Source: Bacteroides sp. (GTDB lineage: Bacteria; Bacteroidota; Bacteroidia; Bacteroidales; Bacteroidaceae). From it: 64,000 bases of DNA. The stretch lies in assembly GCA_017471925.1 (NCBI GenBank), contig JAFURM010000046.1:21383-85382 (forward strand), written 5' to 3'. This document shows, piece by piece, positions 26,663 through 35,346 of this stretch. Made by a program: the position numbers and the translations under genes. Under the pieces are notes generated by a model that worked only from the letters and a program-made list of their open reading frames with translations, ran no database searches and was not told the origin of the DNA. Each line of letters opens with the position of its first letter. Within the stretch, counting starts at the first letter, position 1.

Positions 26663-29221
26663 ATGAAGAACATCTTTATTGCCCTGCTGTTCACCGGCTG
26701 CATAGCCAGTAGCTGCAGCAACAAGCTACCCTATCAGGATGCTTCACTGACACCGGCCGAGAGAGCCGAAGACCTGGTGGCACGACTGACTCTGGAGGAG
26801 AAGGTCGCGCTGATGCAAAACAATTCGCCCGCCGTGCCCCGACTGGGCATCAAGCCCTATGAGTGGTGGAACGAAGCGTTGCACGGAGTGGGACGCGCCG
26901 GACTGGCCACCGTCTTCCCCCAAGCCATCGGCATGGGCGCCTCCTTCGACGACCAACTGCTCTATGAAGTGTTCAATGCCGTGAGCGACGAGGCACGGGC
27001 CAAGACGCGACTGGCCAGGGAGAAGGAGAGCTACAAACGCTATCAGGGACTGACCTTCTGGACGCCCAACATCAACATCTTCCGTGACCCCAGATGGGGA
27101 CGCGGACAAGAAACCTATGGCGAAGACCCCTACCTGACGGGACAGCTCGGCATGGCCGTGGTGCGCGGCCTGCAAGGACCCGAAGAGGCCGAGTATGACA
27201 AGGCGCATGCCTGTGCCAAGCACTATGCCGTGCACTCGGGACCGGAGTGGAACCGCCACAGCTTCGATGCCAAGGACATTGCCCCGCGCGACCTGTGGGA
27301 GACCTATCTGCCCGCCTTCAAGGACCTGGTGCAGAAGACACAGGTGAAGGAGGTGATGTGTGCCTACAACCGTTATGAGGGCGATCCCTGCTGCGGCAGT
27401 GACCGCCTGTTGCACCACATCCTGCGCGACGAGTGGGGCTTCCAGGGCATCGTGGTGAGCGACTGCGGCGCCATCCGCGACTTCTATGCCGAAAACCATC
27501 ATGAGACCCACAAAGACGAGGCCGACGCCTCGGCAGCTGCCGTGAAGAGCGGCACAGACCTGGAGTGTGGCAGCTCCTACAAGGGACTGGTGGAGGCCGT
27601 GAAGAACGGACAGATTAAGGAAGAAGAGATTGACCGCAGCGTGAAGCGCCTGATGCAGGCCCGCTTCGAACTGGGCGAGATGGACGAAAGCACACCGTGG
27701 GACGAGATTCCCGAGTCGGTCATCAACAGCCCCGAACATCGTGCCCTGAACCTGAAGATGGCCCGCGAGAGCATGGTACTGCTGCAGAACAGGAACGGCC
27801 TGCTCCCCCTGAGCGGAGAGACCACCGTGGCACTCGTAGGTCCCAACGCCAACGACTCCGTGATGCAGTGGGGCAACTACAACGGCTTCCCCGCCCACAC
27901 CGTCACCCTGCTGGAGGCACTGCAGAGCCGCCTGCCCAAGGAGCAGCTGATTCACGTACCCGCCTGTGACCACGCCACGGGAGGTGCCTTCATCAGCGTC
28001 TTCAACCAATGCGGCACAGCGAATGGCAACGGCTTCGATGCCCAATACTGGGACAACCAGGAGGCTCAGGGCGAACCGGTGGCCACCACCCGCCAGACCA
28101 CTCCCTTCCGCTTCCAGACCGAGGGCAACACGGCCTTTGCCGCCAACGTGCCCCTGCAACACTTCTCGGCCCGCTACACCACCAATTACACCCCGAAACA
28201 GAACACCAACATCGTGTTCCAAATCATGATGCGCGGTGCCTTCGAACTGCTCGTCAACGGCGAGCGCGTAGCTGCCGACCAAGGTGCCATCAAGAAGATG
28301 AAGGAGATATACACGCTGAAGGCCGAGGCCGGCAAGCAGTATGCCATCACGCTGAACTACAAGCACATCGAGAAGAGTGCCACCCTGCACTTCGACCTCG
28401 GCGAGAAGAATCCCGTGGACGTGCCCGCCCTGCTGAAGCAGATTGCACCCGCCGACGTAGTGGTGTTTGCCGGAGGTATCTCGCCCGCCCTGGAAGGTGA
28501 AGAGATGCCCGTCAGCATCCCCGGCTTCAGGGGAGGTGACCGCACGGACATCCAGCTGCCCGACGTGCAGCGCCGACTGTTGGCCGCACTGAAGGCCGCC
28601 GGCAAGCGCATCGTCTTCGTGAACTACTCCGGCAGTGCCATCGGTCTGGTGCCCGAGAGCAAGAACTGCGACGCTATCCTGCAAGCCTGGTATCCCGGCG
28701 AGATGGGCGGCACAGCCATTGCCGACGTCCTCATGGGTGACTATAACCCTGCCGGACGCCTGCCCATCACCTTCTACAAGGACACCCTGCAACTGCCCGA
28801 CTTCCAGGAATACTCCATGAAGGGCCGCACCTACCGCTACATGACGGAGAAGCCCCTCTTCCCCTTCGGCCACGGCCTGAGCTACACCACCTTCACCTAT
28901 GGCAAGGCCCGCGTGGAGAACGGTCAGCTCATCGTGCCCGTCACCAATAGCGGCAGCAAGGACGGCGAGGAGGTCGTGCAGCTCTACCTGCAACGTCCCG
29001 ACGACAAGGAAGGTCCCGTGAAGACCCTGCGCGGCTTCCGTCGCGTGGCCATCCCTGCCGGAGAGAGCCGTGAGGTAAGCTTCGCGCTCGATGCCGAACT
29101 GTTCAACTGGTGGGACACCGCCAGCAACACCGTGCGTCCGCTCCAGGGCAACTACCTCCTGCTCTATGGAGGCAGCTCGGACAGCGCCGCCCTCTCGGCC
29201 GTGGAATATACCTACCAATAA
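26663..29221 (+). CDS. GH3 glycosidase with PA14 insertion (beta-xylosidase/beta-glucosidase-like)
   Basis: An 852-residue secreted lipoprotein (signal ending IASSC). The N-terminal barrel carries GH3 motifs: WGRGQETYGEDPYL, KHYAVHSG and the nucleophile Asp in GIVVSDCGAI (about 266). The second domain (VALVGPNANDSVMQWGNYNG) is interrupted at about residues 430-590 by a PA14-like insert (ARYTTNYTPKQNT, GAFELLVNGERV). The fibronectin-like C-terminus follows (FPFGHGLSYTTFTYGK). The EWWNEALHGVGRAG segment is typical of the xylosidase-like branch, suggesting removal of beta-linked xylose or glucose. The ATG at 26663 gives the signal peptide. Confidence 0.92.
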   Translation: MKNIFIALLFTGCIASSCSNKLPYQDASLTPAERAEDLVARLTLEEKVALMQNNSPAVPRLGIKPYEWWNEALHGVGRAGLATVFPQAIGMGASFDDQLLYEVFNAVSDEARAKTRLAREKESYKRYQGLTFWTPNINIFRDPRWGRGQETYGEDPYLTGQLGMAVVRGLQGPEEAEYDKAHACAKHYAVHSGPEWNRHSFDAKDIAPRDLWETYLPAFKDLVQKTQVKEVMCAYNRYEGDPCCGSDRLLHHILRDEWGFQGIVVSDCGAIRDFYAENHHETHKDEADASAAAVKSGTDLECGSSYKGLVEAVKNGQIKEEEIDRSVKRLMQARFELGEMDESTPWDEIPESVINSPEHRALNLKMARESMVLLQNRNGLLPLSGETTVALVGPNANDSVMQWGNYNGFPAHTVTLLEALQSRLPKEQLIHVPACDHATGGAFISVFNQCGTANGNGFDAQYWDNQEAQGEPVATTRQTTPFRFQTEGNTAFAANVPLQHFSARYTTNYTPKQNTNIVFQIMMRGAFELLVNGERVAADQGAIKKMKEIYTLKAEAGKQYAITLNYKHIEKSATLHFDLGEKNPVDVPALLKQIAPADVVVFAGGISPALEGEEMPVSIPGFRGGDRTDIQLPDVQRRLLAALKAAGKRIVFVNYSGSAIGLVPESKNCDAILQAWYPGEMGGTAIADVLMGDYNPAGRLPITFYKDTLQLPDFQEYSMKGRTYRYMTEKPLFPFGHGLSYTTFTYGKARVENGQLIVPVTNSGSKDGEEVVQLYLQRPDDKEGPVKTLRGFRRVAIPAGESREVSFALDAELFNWWDTASNTVRPLQGNYLLLYGGSSDSAALSAVEYTYQ

Positions 29222-29230
29222 GCCGACAGC

Positions 29231-29345
29231 CCTTGACGCAAGAACCGACACGCCCATAACATACAGCCCGACGCCTCTATAACGCAGAGGCCAACGGCTC
29301 TATAATGCAAAAGGCGATGCCCCTATAACGCAGGCGGCATCGCCT
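29231..29345. repeat. Tandem array of five degenerate 23-bp units
   Basis: Units begin at 29231, 29254, 29277, 29300 and 29323, an exact 23-bp period. Units 3-5 open with CTATAAYGCA; units 1 and 2 match that core at 7 of 10 positions. The last part of each unit is roughly CCRACGCCT. A perfect 17-base inverted repeat (29305-29321 with 29336-29352) spans units 4 and 5 and may terminate GH3 transcription. Confidence 0.7.
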
Positions 29346-29352
29346 TTTGCAT
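29305..29352. terminator. Hairpin within the 23-bp array, probable GH3 terminator
   Basis: Perfect 17-base arms (ATGCAAAAGGCGATGCC and its complement) with a 14-nt loop, 83 bp after the GH3 stop. There is no T-run directly after it, so its role in termination is inferred. Confidence 0.55.
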
Positions 29353-29401
29353 AGGCGGACGCGCTCTCTGCAACGTGATGCCGAAACAGTTAGCACACAC
29401 T

Positions 29402-29505
29402 CGGAAAGCATTTAAAGAAAACCTCCCGAAACATTTAAAGAAAAGGTCCGAAAGTTTAAAACTCCTGATGCAAAGGTTTTAAACTTTCGGACACTTTGTT
29501 TTAAA
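29402..29505. repeat. Array of five TTTAAA cores at about 22-bp spacing
   Basis: TTTAAA occurs at 29411, 29434, 29455, 29478 and 29500 (steps 23, 21, 23, 22). The first three units share GAAA(G/C)-TTTAAA context (CCGAAACATTTAAAGAAAA type). Units 3 and 4 form a perfect 17-base inverted repeat (29446-29462 with 29476-29492, loop 13 nt). No coding potential. It directly follows the 23-bp array in the same 440-bp intergenic region. Confidence 0.65.
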
Positions 29506-29573
29506 GAGACTTCAGGCTTGCAGCGTTCGGCGGACTCTTCTCATTCACCGATGAACAGACGGGCAAAAACAAA

Positions 29574-29638
29574 ATCAGGCACGGACTAACGGAGAGAGCA
29601 GTCATTCCGAACTTTCATCCGTGTCGTCCGTGCCTGAT
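29574..29638 (-). terminator. Inverted repeat downstream of carB, probable terminator
   Basis: ATCAGGCACGGAC (29574-29586) is complementary to GTCCGTGCCTGAT (29626-29638), with partial CGGA/TCCG pairing inside. It ends 23 bp beyond the carB stop on the minus strand. Confidence 0.6.
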
Positions 29639-29661
29639 GGCTTGGTGAGCAAGGGCAGGAA

Positions 29662-32600
29662 TTACTTGTACTCCTGCCAGCTCTTTATCTGAATATCTTC
29701 CTCCTTCATGCCGCAGAAGGCTTCGATGAAGGCACCGGCCAGGCGGGCATTGGTGATGAGGGGGATATTGTGGTCTATGGCACCACGGCGAATCTTGTAG
29801 CCGTTGGTCAGCTCGCGCTTCGTGTGGTTCTTCGGGATGTTCACGATGAGGTCGAACTTGTGTTCGGCAATCATCTTCATCACGTTGTTCTCGGCATCGG
29901 CACGCTCATCGGGCCAGAAGACGGGAATGGTGTCCACACCGTGGGCGTTCAGGAAGGCGGCCGTACCGGCAGTGGCGTAAATCTTGTAGCCCTTGCTGTA
30001 GAGCACGCGGCTGGCATCGAGCAGGTCTACCTTGGACTTCATGGCCCCACTGGAGAACATCACGCCCTTCTCGGGACGCGGAATCTTGAAGCCCGTGGCA
30101 ATCATGGCGTTCAGCAACGCTTCGTCGAAGTCGTCACCGATGCAACCCACCTCGCCCGTGGAAGACATGTCCACACCCAACACGGGGTCGGCCTTATGCA
30201 GACGAGAGAAGGAGAACTGGCTGGCCTTCACGCCAATCCAATCAATGTCGAATGCCGACTTGTCGGGCTTGCTGTAGGGAGCGTCGAGCATAATCTTCGT
30301 AGCCGTTTCGATGAAGTTGCGCTTCAGCACCTTGCTGACAAACGGGAAGGAGCGGGAAGCACGCAGGTTACATTCTATCACCTTCACCTCATTGTTGCGG
30401 GCCAGGAACTGGATGTTGAACGGGCCGGAGATATTGAGTTCCTTCGCAATCTGACGGCTGATTTTCTTGATGCGACGAGCCGTTGCAAAGTAAATCTTCT
30501 GGGCGGGGAACACCAGCGTTGCATCGCCCGAGTGTACACCGGCAAACTCCACGTGCTCGCTGATGGCATATTCCACCACCTCACCGTTCTGGGCCACGGC
30601 ATCGAACTCAATCTCCTTGGTGTTCTGCAGGAACTGGGAAACGACCACGGGGAATTCCTTGGATACCTCTGCGGCCATCTTCAGGAAGTTCTCCAGTTCC
30701 TCTTCGTCGTAGCAGACGTTCATGGCAGCGCCGGAGAGCACGTAGGAGGGACGCACCAATACCGGATAGCCCACCTTCTCCACGAAGCCTTTCACGTCGT
30801 CCAGGCTGGTCAGTTCCTGCCAAGCCGGTTGGTCGATGCCCAGCTGGTCGAGCATGGCAGAGAACTTGTTGCGGTTCTCGGCACGGTCGATGGAGATGGG
30901 CGACGTGCCCAGTACGGGAACAGACTGGCGGTAGAGTTTCATGGCCAGGTTGTTCGGAATCTGTCCGCCCACGCTGACGATGACACCACGCGGCTGCTCC
31001 AGGTCGATGACATCCAGCACACGCTCGAAGGAGAGTTCGTCGAAGTAGAGACGGTCGCACATATCATAGTCGGTGGAGACGGTCTCGGGGTTGTAGTTAA
31101 TCATGATGGACTTGTAGCCCAGCTTGCGTGCCGTCTGGATGGCATTCACCGAGCACCAGTCGAACTCTACGCTGGAGCCGATGCGGTAGGCACCCGAGCC
31201 GAGCACCACTACCGACTTCTCGTTCTTGTAATAGTTCACGTCGTAGCCCTGCACGGCATAGGTCATGTAGAGGTAGTTGGTCAGTTCGGGATGTTCGCTG
31301 GCCACGGTGTTGATGCGCTTCACGGCGGGCAGGATGTTCAGTTCCTTGCGGCGGGCACGCACAGCGAGGAGGGGTTTCTCCATGGAGCAGTTCTGCTTCA
31401 GGACGAAACGGGCAATCTGGAAGTCCGAGAAGCCCAGCACCTTGGCCTGACGCAGTACGTCGGCCGGCACCTCTTCTATCTTGTTGTATGTGGCCAGCTT
31501 ATGCTTGTAGTCCACGATGTTCTTCAGCTTGCCTAAGAACCAGGGGTCTATCTTGGTGAGTTCATAGATACGCTCTATGCTGTAGCCCTCTTCCAACGCC
31601 TGTGCAATGGCGAAGACGCGGAGGTCGGTGGGATGAGACAGTTCGTGGTCCAGGTCATCGAAGTGGGTACCGTTGTTGCCCACAAAGCCGTGCATGCCCT
31701 GACCAATCATGCGCAACCCCTTCTGGATAATCTCTTCGAAGCTACGGCCAATGGACATGATTTCGCCCACGGACTTCATGCTGGAACCGATTTCGCGGCT
31801 CACACCCACGAACTTCGTGAGGTCCCAGCGGGGAATCTTGCAGATGAGGTAGTCCAGTTGCGGGGCCTCATAGGCAGAGTTGGGAGTGCCCATCTCACCA
31901 ATCTGGTCCAGCGTGTAGCCCAGGGCAATCTTGGCAGCCACGAAGGCCAGGGGATAGCCCGTAGCCTTGGAAGCCAGCGCCGAGGAGCGGGAGAGGCGGG
32001 CGTTCACTTCGATGACGCGATAGTCGTTGGTCTCGGCGTTGAAGGCATACTGAATGTTACACTCACCCACGATGCCGAGGTGACGGATGCACTTCACGGA
32101 GAGTTCCTGCAGCATCTTCACCTGCTCATCGGTAAGCGAACAGGTGGGAGCCACCACGATGGACTCGCCGGTGTGGATGCCCAGAGGGTCGAAGTTCTCC
32201 ATGCTGGCCACCGTGAAGCAGTGGTCGTTGGCATCGCGGATAACCTCGAACTCAATCTCTTTCCATCCCTTGAGGGACTCTTCCACCAATATCTGGTTGG
32301 AGAAAGTAAAGGCACTCTCGGCCAGTTTCACGAAAGTCTCTTCGTTGGGACAGATGCCACTGCCCAGTCCGCCGAGTGCATAGGCCGAGCGCACCATCAC
32401 AGGGAAGCCTATCTTATGGGCGGCAGCCAAGGCGTCTTCCATGGTCTCCACAGCCTGGCTGACGGGAGTCTTCATGGGAATCTCGTCCAGCTTCTTCACG
32501 AAGAGGTCACGGTCTTCGGTGTACATGATGGCCTCCACAGAGGTGCCCAGTACCTGCACACCATACTCCTTCAGGATGCCCTTCTGGTGCAGTTCCGTGC

Positions 32601-32889
32601 CACAGTTCAGGGCTGTCTGTCCGCCAAAGGCCAGCAGGATGCCGTCGGGACGTTCCTTCTTGATGATTTCCTCTACAAAGTGGGGAGTTACCGGCAGGAA
32701 GTAGACCTTGTCGGCAATGCCTTCCGAAGTCTGGATGGTAGCGATATTGGGGTTCACCAACACGGAGCTGATACCCTCTTCGCGCAAAGCCTTCAGGGCT
32801 TGTGAACCGGAATAGTCGAACTCTCCGGCCTGACCAATCTTAAGCGCACCTGAGCCTAAGACCAATACTTTCTTCAGTTTCTTTTCCAT
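29662..32889 (-). CDS. carB: Carbamoyl-phosphate synthase, large subunit
   Basis: The 1075-residue synthetase makes carbamoyl phosphate from bicarbonate, ATP and ammonia delivered by the small subunit, feeding pyrimidine and arginine synthesis. Two homologous ATP-grasp halves are visible: VLVLGSGALKIGQAGEFDYS at the start and VVLGSGAYRIGSSVEFDWCS near residue 560. Each half has the ATP-grasp and helical connecting parts. The C-terminus is the MGS-like allosteric domain (KIYATAGTAAFLNAHGV, DLIVNIPKNHTKREL). The small-subunit gene carA is not in this window. A structured leader with a terminator precedes the gene, so transcription is probably controlled by attenuation. Confidence 0.97.
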   Translation of the reverse strand: MEKKLKKVLVLGSGALKIGQAGEFDYSGSQALKALREEGISSVLVNPNIATIQTSEGIADKVYFLPVTPHFVEEIIKKERPDGILLAFGGQTALNCGTELHQKGILKEYGVQVLGTSVEAIMYTEDRDLFVKKLDEIPMKTPVSQAVETMEDALAAAHKIGFPVMVRSAYALGGLGSGICPNEETFVKLAESAFTFSNQILVEESLKGWKEIEFEVIRDANDHCFTVASMENFDPLGIHTGESIVVAPTCSLTDEQVKMLQELSVKCIRHLGIVGECNIQYAFNAETNDYRVIEVNARLSRSSALASKATGYPLAFVAAKIALGYTLDQIGEMGTPNSAYEAPQLDYLICKIPRWDLTKFVGVSREIGSSMKSVGEIMSIGRSFEEIIQKGLRMIGQGMHGFVGNNGTHFDDLDHELSHPTDLRVFAIAQALEEGYSIERIYELTKIDPWFLGKLKNIVDYKHKLATYNKIEEVPADVLRQAKVLGFSDFQIARFVLKQNCSMEKPLLAVRARRKELNILPAVKRINTVASEHPELTNYLYMTYAVQGYDVNYYKNEKSVVVLGSGAYRIGSSVEFDWCSVNAIQTARKLGYKSIMINYNPETVSTDYDMCDRLYFDELSFERVLDVIDLEQPRGVIVSVGGQIPNNLAMKLYRQSVPVLGTSPISIDRAENRNKFSAMLDQLGIDQPAWQELTSLDDVKGFVEKVGYPVLVRPSYVLSGAAMNVCYDEEELENFLKMAAEVSKEFPVVVSQFLQNTKEIEFDAVAQNGEVVEYAISEHVEFAGVHSGDATLVFPAQKIYFATARRIKKISRQIAKELNISGPFNIQFLARNNEVKVIECNLRASRSFPFVSKVLKRNFIETATKIMLDAPYSKPDKSAFDIDWIGVKASQFSFSRLHKADPVLGVDMSSTGEVGCIGDDFDEALLNAMIATGFKIPRPEKGVMFSSGAMKSKVDLLDASRVLYSKGYKIYATAGTAAFLNAHGVDTIPVFWPDERADAENNVMKMIAEHKFDLIVNIPKNHTKRELTNGYKIRRGAIDHNIPLITNARLAGAFIEAFCGMKEEDIQIKSWQEYK

Positions 32890-32930
32890 TTCTCTGTTGC
32901 TTATTTAGTTTTTCTTATTTCCGTCCGCAC

Positions 32931-32968
32931 AAAAAAAATGCGTCATCCCGACGAAAGGATTAACGCAT
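32931..32968 (-). terminator. Intrinsic terminator in the carB leader
   Basis: On the minus strand, ATGCGT and ACGCAT (32963-32968 and 32938-32943) close a stem with an inner ATCC/GGAT pairing, followed at once by eight T (32931-32938). It lies upstream of the carB start at 32889, where a terminator would act as an attenuator or end a separate small RNA. Confidence 0.85.
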
Positions 32969-33090
32969 TCCTGAACTATCAGACCTGAGACTAACAGAAA
33001 CAAAAAGCCCTTTAACCTCCGAATGGGAACCATTCGTACCGCTCTGATGGGGGCTTATCGCTGTCTGTCGTTGCATAGTCTCTACAAAAT
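32931..33090 (-). ncRNA. Structured leader RNA upstream of carB (riboswitch-like or small RNA)
   Basis: The minus-strand transcript, predicted to start near 33088, can form nested stems. P1 is 33076-33082 with 32987-32993 (GAGACTA/TAGTCTC). P2 is 33064-33068 with 32994-32998. P3 is 33051-33056 with 33005-33010 (AAGCCC/GGGCTT). P4 is a 7-bp hairpin, 33030-33036 with 33020-33026, closed by a 3-nt loop. The terminator at 32931-32968 follows. I cannot match it to cobalamin, TPP, SAM, FMN, glycine, lysine, purine or ykkC classes. A free 6S-like or other small RNA is the alternative. Confidence 0.65.
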
Positions 33091-33095
33091 TTGTG

Positions 33096-33127
33096 CAAAG
33101 TAACGACTTATTTGCGAGACAAGCAAA
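33096..33127 (-). promoter_or_regulatory. Promoter of the carB leader RNA
   Basis: Minus strand: TTTG at 33124-33127, 20 bp, then TTACTTTG at 33096-33103 (one mismatch to TAnnTTTG). The predicted start falls about 6 nt before stem P1 of the leader. Confidence 0.7.
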
Positions 33128-33145
33128 TTATCGCAGCAGTAATTT

Positions 33146-35020
33146 TCACTTGTCGAAAAGGCGTTCTATCTCCTCCTCCGTAATGGTGGCCAGAATGGGC
33201 TTTCCGTCAGGGGTGTAGGTGGGGTTGGGCGAAGCGAAGAGGGAAGCGACCATGCTGTTCATCTCTTCGTTGCTCAGCACCTGACCATAGACGATGGCGG
33301 CGGCACGTGCCAGGGTGGAGGCCAGGATGGTCTGCACCTCCTCACGCATGTCGTTGCCCTTGGCCATGGCGGTGTGCAACATGTTGCTCACCAGTTCCTG
33401 CGGGCTCAGTCCTTCGATACCGGCCGGTACCCCGTTGATGGCATAGCTGCCACCGCCGAGCGAGGTGAGTTCGAAGCCCACCGAGGAGAAGTCTTCCAGC
33501 AGTTCTTCCAGCACAGCAGCCTCCGAGGCCGGCAACTGGATGATTTCGGGGAAAAGGACTCCTTGGGAAACGCCCTTCTTCTGGCGAATCTGCGCCATGT
33601 ATTGTTCATAAAGTATGCGGATGTGGGCACGGTGCTGGTCTATCAGCATCAGGCCCGACTTCACCGGTGTCAGGATGAAGCGGCCCTTGAACTGCAGGTG
33701 ACTGCTCCCCTGCTCCACCACCTGACCGGCCATCAGTGAGGGTTGCGCCTCCGCCACATGTTCGGCAGCGGGAGTCTCGGAAGGCAACTCCCACTCCTCC
33801 TCGGGCAGCGGTTCGTTCATGCGGCTCTCATGGGAAAGGCCGGCATAGAGGTCTTCCCACGCCGGAGTGGCGGGACGCCTGTACTCCCGGCTCTCATAGG
33901 AAGAGGAACTGCTCTTAAAGGGATTAAAGGTGGGGTCATAGTGTACCTGTGGCGGCTCGGTGGGCAATCCTTCGGCAAAGGCGGGAATCTCGGGGCGGTC
34001 TTCCGTATCGAAGTCAATCTGGGGAATGGCGCTGAACTTGCCCAACGCCTCTTTCACGGCAGCGGAGAGAATCTGCCAGATGGCCTGTTCGTTCTCAAAC
34101 TTGATTTCAGTCTTGGTGGGATGGATGTTTACATCAATGTTGGCCGGGTCTACGTCGAAGTAGATGAAGTAGGAAACCTGCTCGCCGACCGGTATCAAGC
34201 GTTCATAGGCATCCATCACGGCACGGTGAAAGTAAGGATGGCGCATGTAGCGGCCATTCACGAAGAAGTATTGCTGGGTGCCCTTCTTGCGCGAGGTCTC
34301 GGGTTTGGCCACGAAACCGCTTATCTTCACCATCGTGGTATCCACCTCCACCGTGAGGAGCTGCTGGTTCAGTTTCTTGCCGAAGACCGCCATGATGCGC
34401 TGGCGCAGAGTGGTGGCCGGCAGGTTGAAGAGTTCGGCGTCGTTGCTGTAGAGGTAGAAGGCGACATCGGGGTGCACCAGGGCAATGCGCTCAAACTCGG
34501 CCAGGATGTTGCTCAGCTCCGTGGAGTTGGCCTTCAGGAACTTGCGGCGTGCCGGCACGTTGAAGAAGAGGTTCTTCACCTGGAAGTTGCAGCCCTGGGG
34601 ACAGGAGACTACCTCCTGACTCTCCACCTTGGAGCCGGCAATCAGCAGACGGGTGCCCAGTTCCTCACCGGCCAGGCGGGTCTTCAGTTCCACCTCGGCC
34701 ACAGCGGCAATGGAGGCCAGTGCCTCGCCGCGGAAGCCCATCGTGCGCAAGGCGAAGAGGTCGGAAGCCGACTTGATTTTGGAGGTGGCGTGACGCTCAA
34801 AGGAGAGGCGGGCATCGGTCTCCGACATGCCCTTGCCGTTGTCCACCACCTGAATGCAGGTCTTTCCGGCATCGGTCACCAGCACATGAATCTCCCGTGC
34901 CTCGGCATCAATGGCGTTCTCCACCAGTTCTTTAATGACCGAAGCGGGGCGTTGGATAACCTCCCCGGCAGCAATCTGGTTGGCCACCGAGTCGGGAAGC
35001 AAATGAATGATATCGCTCAT
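33146..35020 (-). CDS. mutL: DNA mismatch repair protein MutL
   Basis: A 624-residue protein. The N-terminal GHKL ATPase is intact: [32 protein letters not shown] and [10 protein letters not shown]. The C-terminal half should dimerise and, in most bacteria without MutH, cut DNA. Here the metal site reads [12 protein letters not shown] (about 457), with Arg and Ile where endonuclease MutL has Ala and the catalytic Glu. The late CPHGRP-type motif reads TPDGKP (about 602). Endonuclease activity is therefore doubtful. The start at 35020 (MSDIIHLLP) fits the family. Last gene of the guaB-mutL operon. Confidence 0.95.
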   Translation of the reverse strand: MSDIIHLLPDSVANQIAAGEVIQRPASVIKELVENAIDAEAREIHVLVTDAGKTCIQVVDNGKGMSETDARLSFERHATSKIKSASDLFALRTMGFRGEALASIAAVAEVELKTRLAGEELGTRLLIAGSKVESQEVVSCPQGCNFQVKNLFFNVPARRKFLKANSTELSNILAEFERIALVHPDVAFYLYSNDAELFNLPATTLRQRIMAVFGKKLNQQLLTVEVDTTMVKISGFVAKPETSRKKGTQQYFFVNGRYMRHPYFHRAVMDAYERLIPVGEQVSYFIYFDVDPANIDVNIHPTKTEIKFENEQAIWQILSAAVKEALGKFSAIPQIDFDTEDRPEIPAFAEGLPTEPPQVHYDPTFNPFKSSSSSYESREYRRPATPAWEDLYAGLSHESRMNEPLPEEEWELPSETPAAEHVAEAQPSLMAGQVVEQGSSHLQFKGRFILTPVKSGLMLIDQHRAHIRILYEQYMAQIRQKKGVSQGVLFPEIIQLPASEAAVLEELLEDFSSVGFELTSLGGGSYAINGVPAGIEGLSPQELVSNMLHTAMAKGNDMREEVQTILASTLARAAAIVYGQVLSNEEMNSMVASLFASPNPTYTPDGKPILATITEEEIERLFDK

Positions 35021-35042
35021 GAAGTCAGTTGCGTGTTTAAAA

Positions 35043-35333
35043 TCAGATAAGTCCTTTGATGATGGCATACCACAAGACAAGCAGCACCGCAACGATGCCC
35101 AGCAGGAGCCCCGGATGGGCCGGCTTGCGCCCGCTCTTCTTGCGACGCTTCAGGTGGGTGGTTCCTTCGACAAACTTGCCCCGGATGTCCTCGGGCGAAA
35201 ACTCTTTCTCGGGCAGCAGGCCCAGGTCGCGCTTGGCCTTCTCTTCCATCTTGGCCAGCTTCTCCTTGCGTTCATCCACATAGATGTAGGGATGATTGAA
35301 GCCACGCGGCTTCCGCATCGTAAACATTCCCAT
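35043..35333 (-). CDS. Small conserved membrane protein
   Basis: A 96-residue protein with a charged N-terminal half ([27 protein letters not shown]) and one C-terminal transmembrane helix ([20 protein letters not shown]). It lies between the OstA-like gene (13 bp away) and mutL (22 bp away), so it is translated from the same mRNA. I do not recognise a function; the topology suggests a cytoplasmic domain held at the inner membrane. Confidence 0.75.
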   Translation of the reverse strand: MGMFTMRKPRGFNHPYIYVDERKEKLAKMEEKAKRDLGLLPEKEFSPEDIRGKFVEGTTHLKRRKKSGRKPAHPGLLLGIVAVLLVLWYAIIKGLI

Positions 35334-35346
35334 AGTATGCTCTTAT

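Noticed and set aside
26744-29257. An 837-codon open frame antisense to the GH3 gene
   Set aside because: It lies wholly opposite a clear GH3 gene, has no recognisable motif, and such frames are expected opposite GC-rich coding DNA.
18712-29505. Tandem repeats considered as CRISPR arrays
   Set aside because: Units follow each other without spacers, are degenerate, and no cas genes are present.
29770-31536. A 588-codon open frame antisense to carB
   Set aside because: Shadow of carB with His/Leu/Val-rich, motif-free translation; similar antisense frames lie opposite mutL, recQ, clpX and tig.
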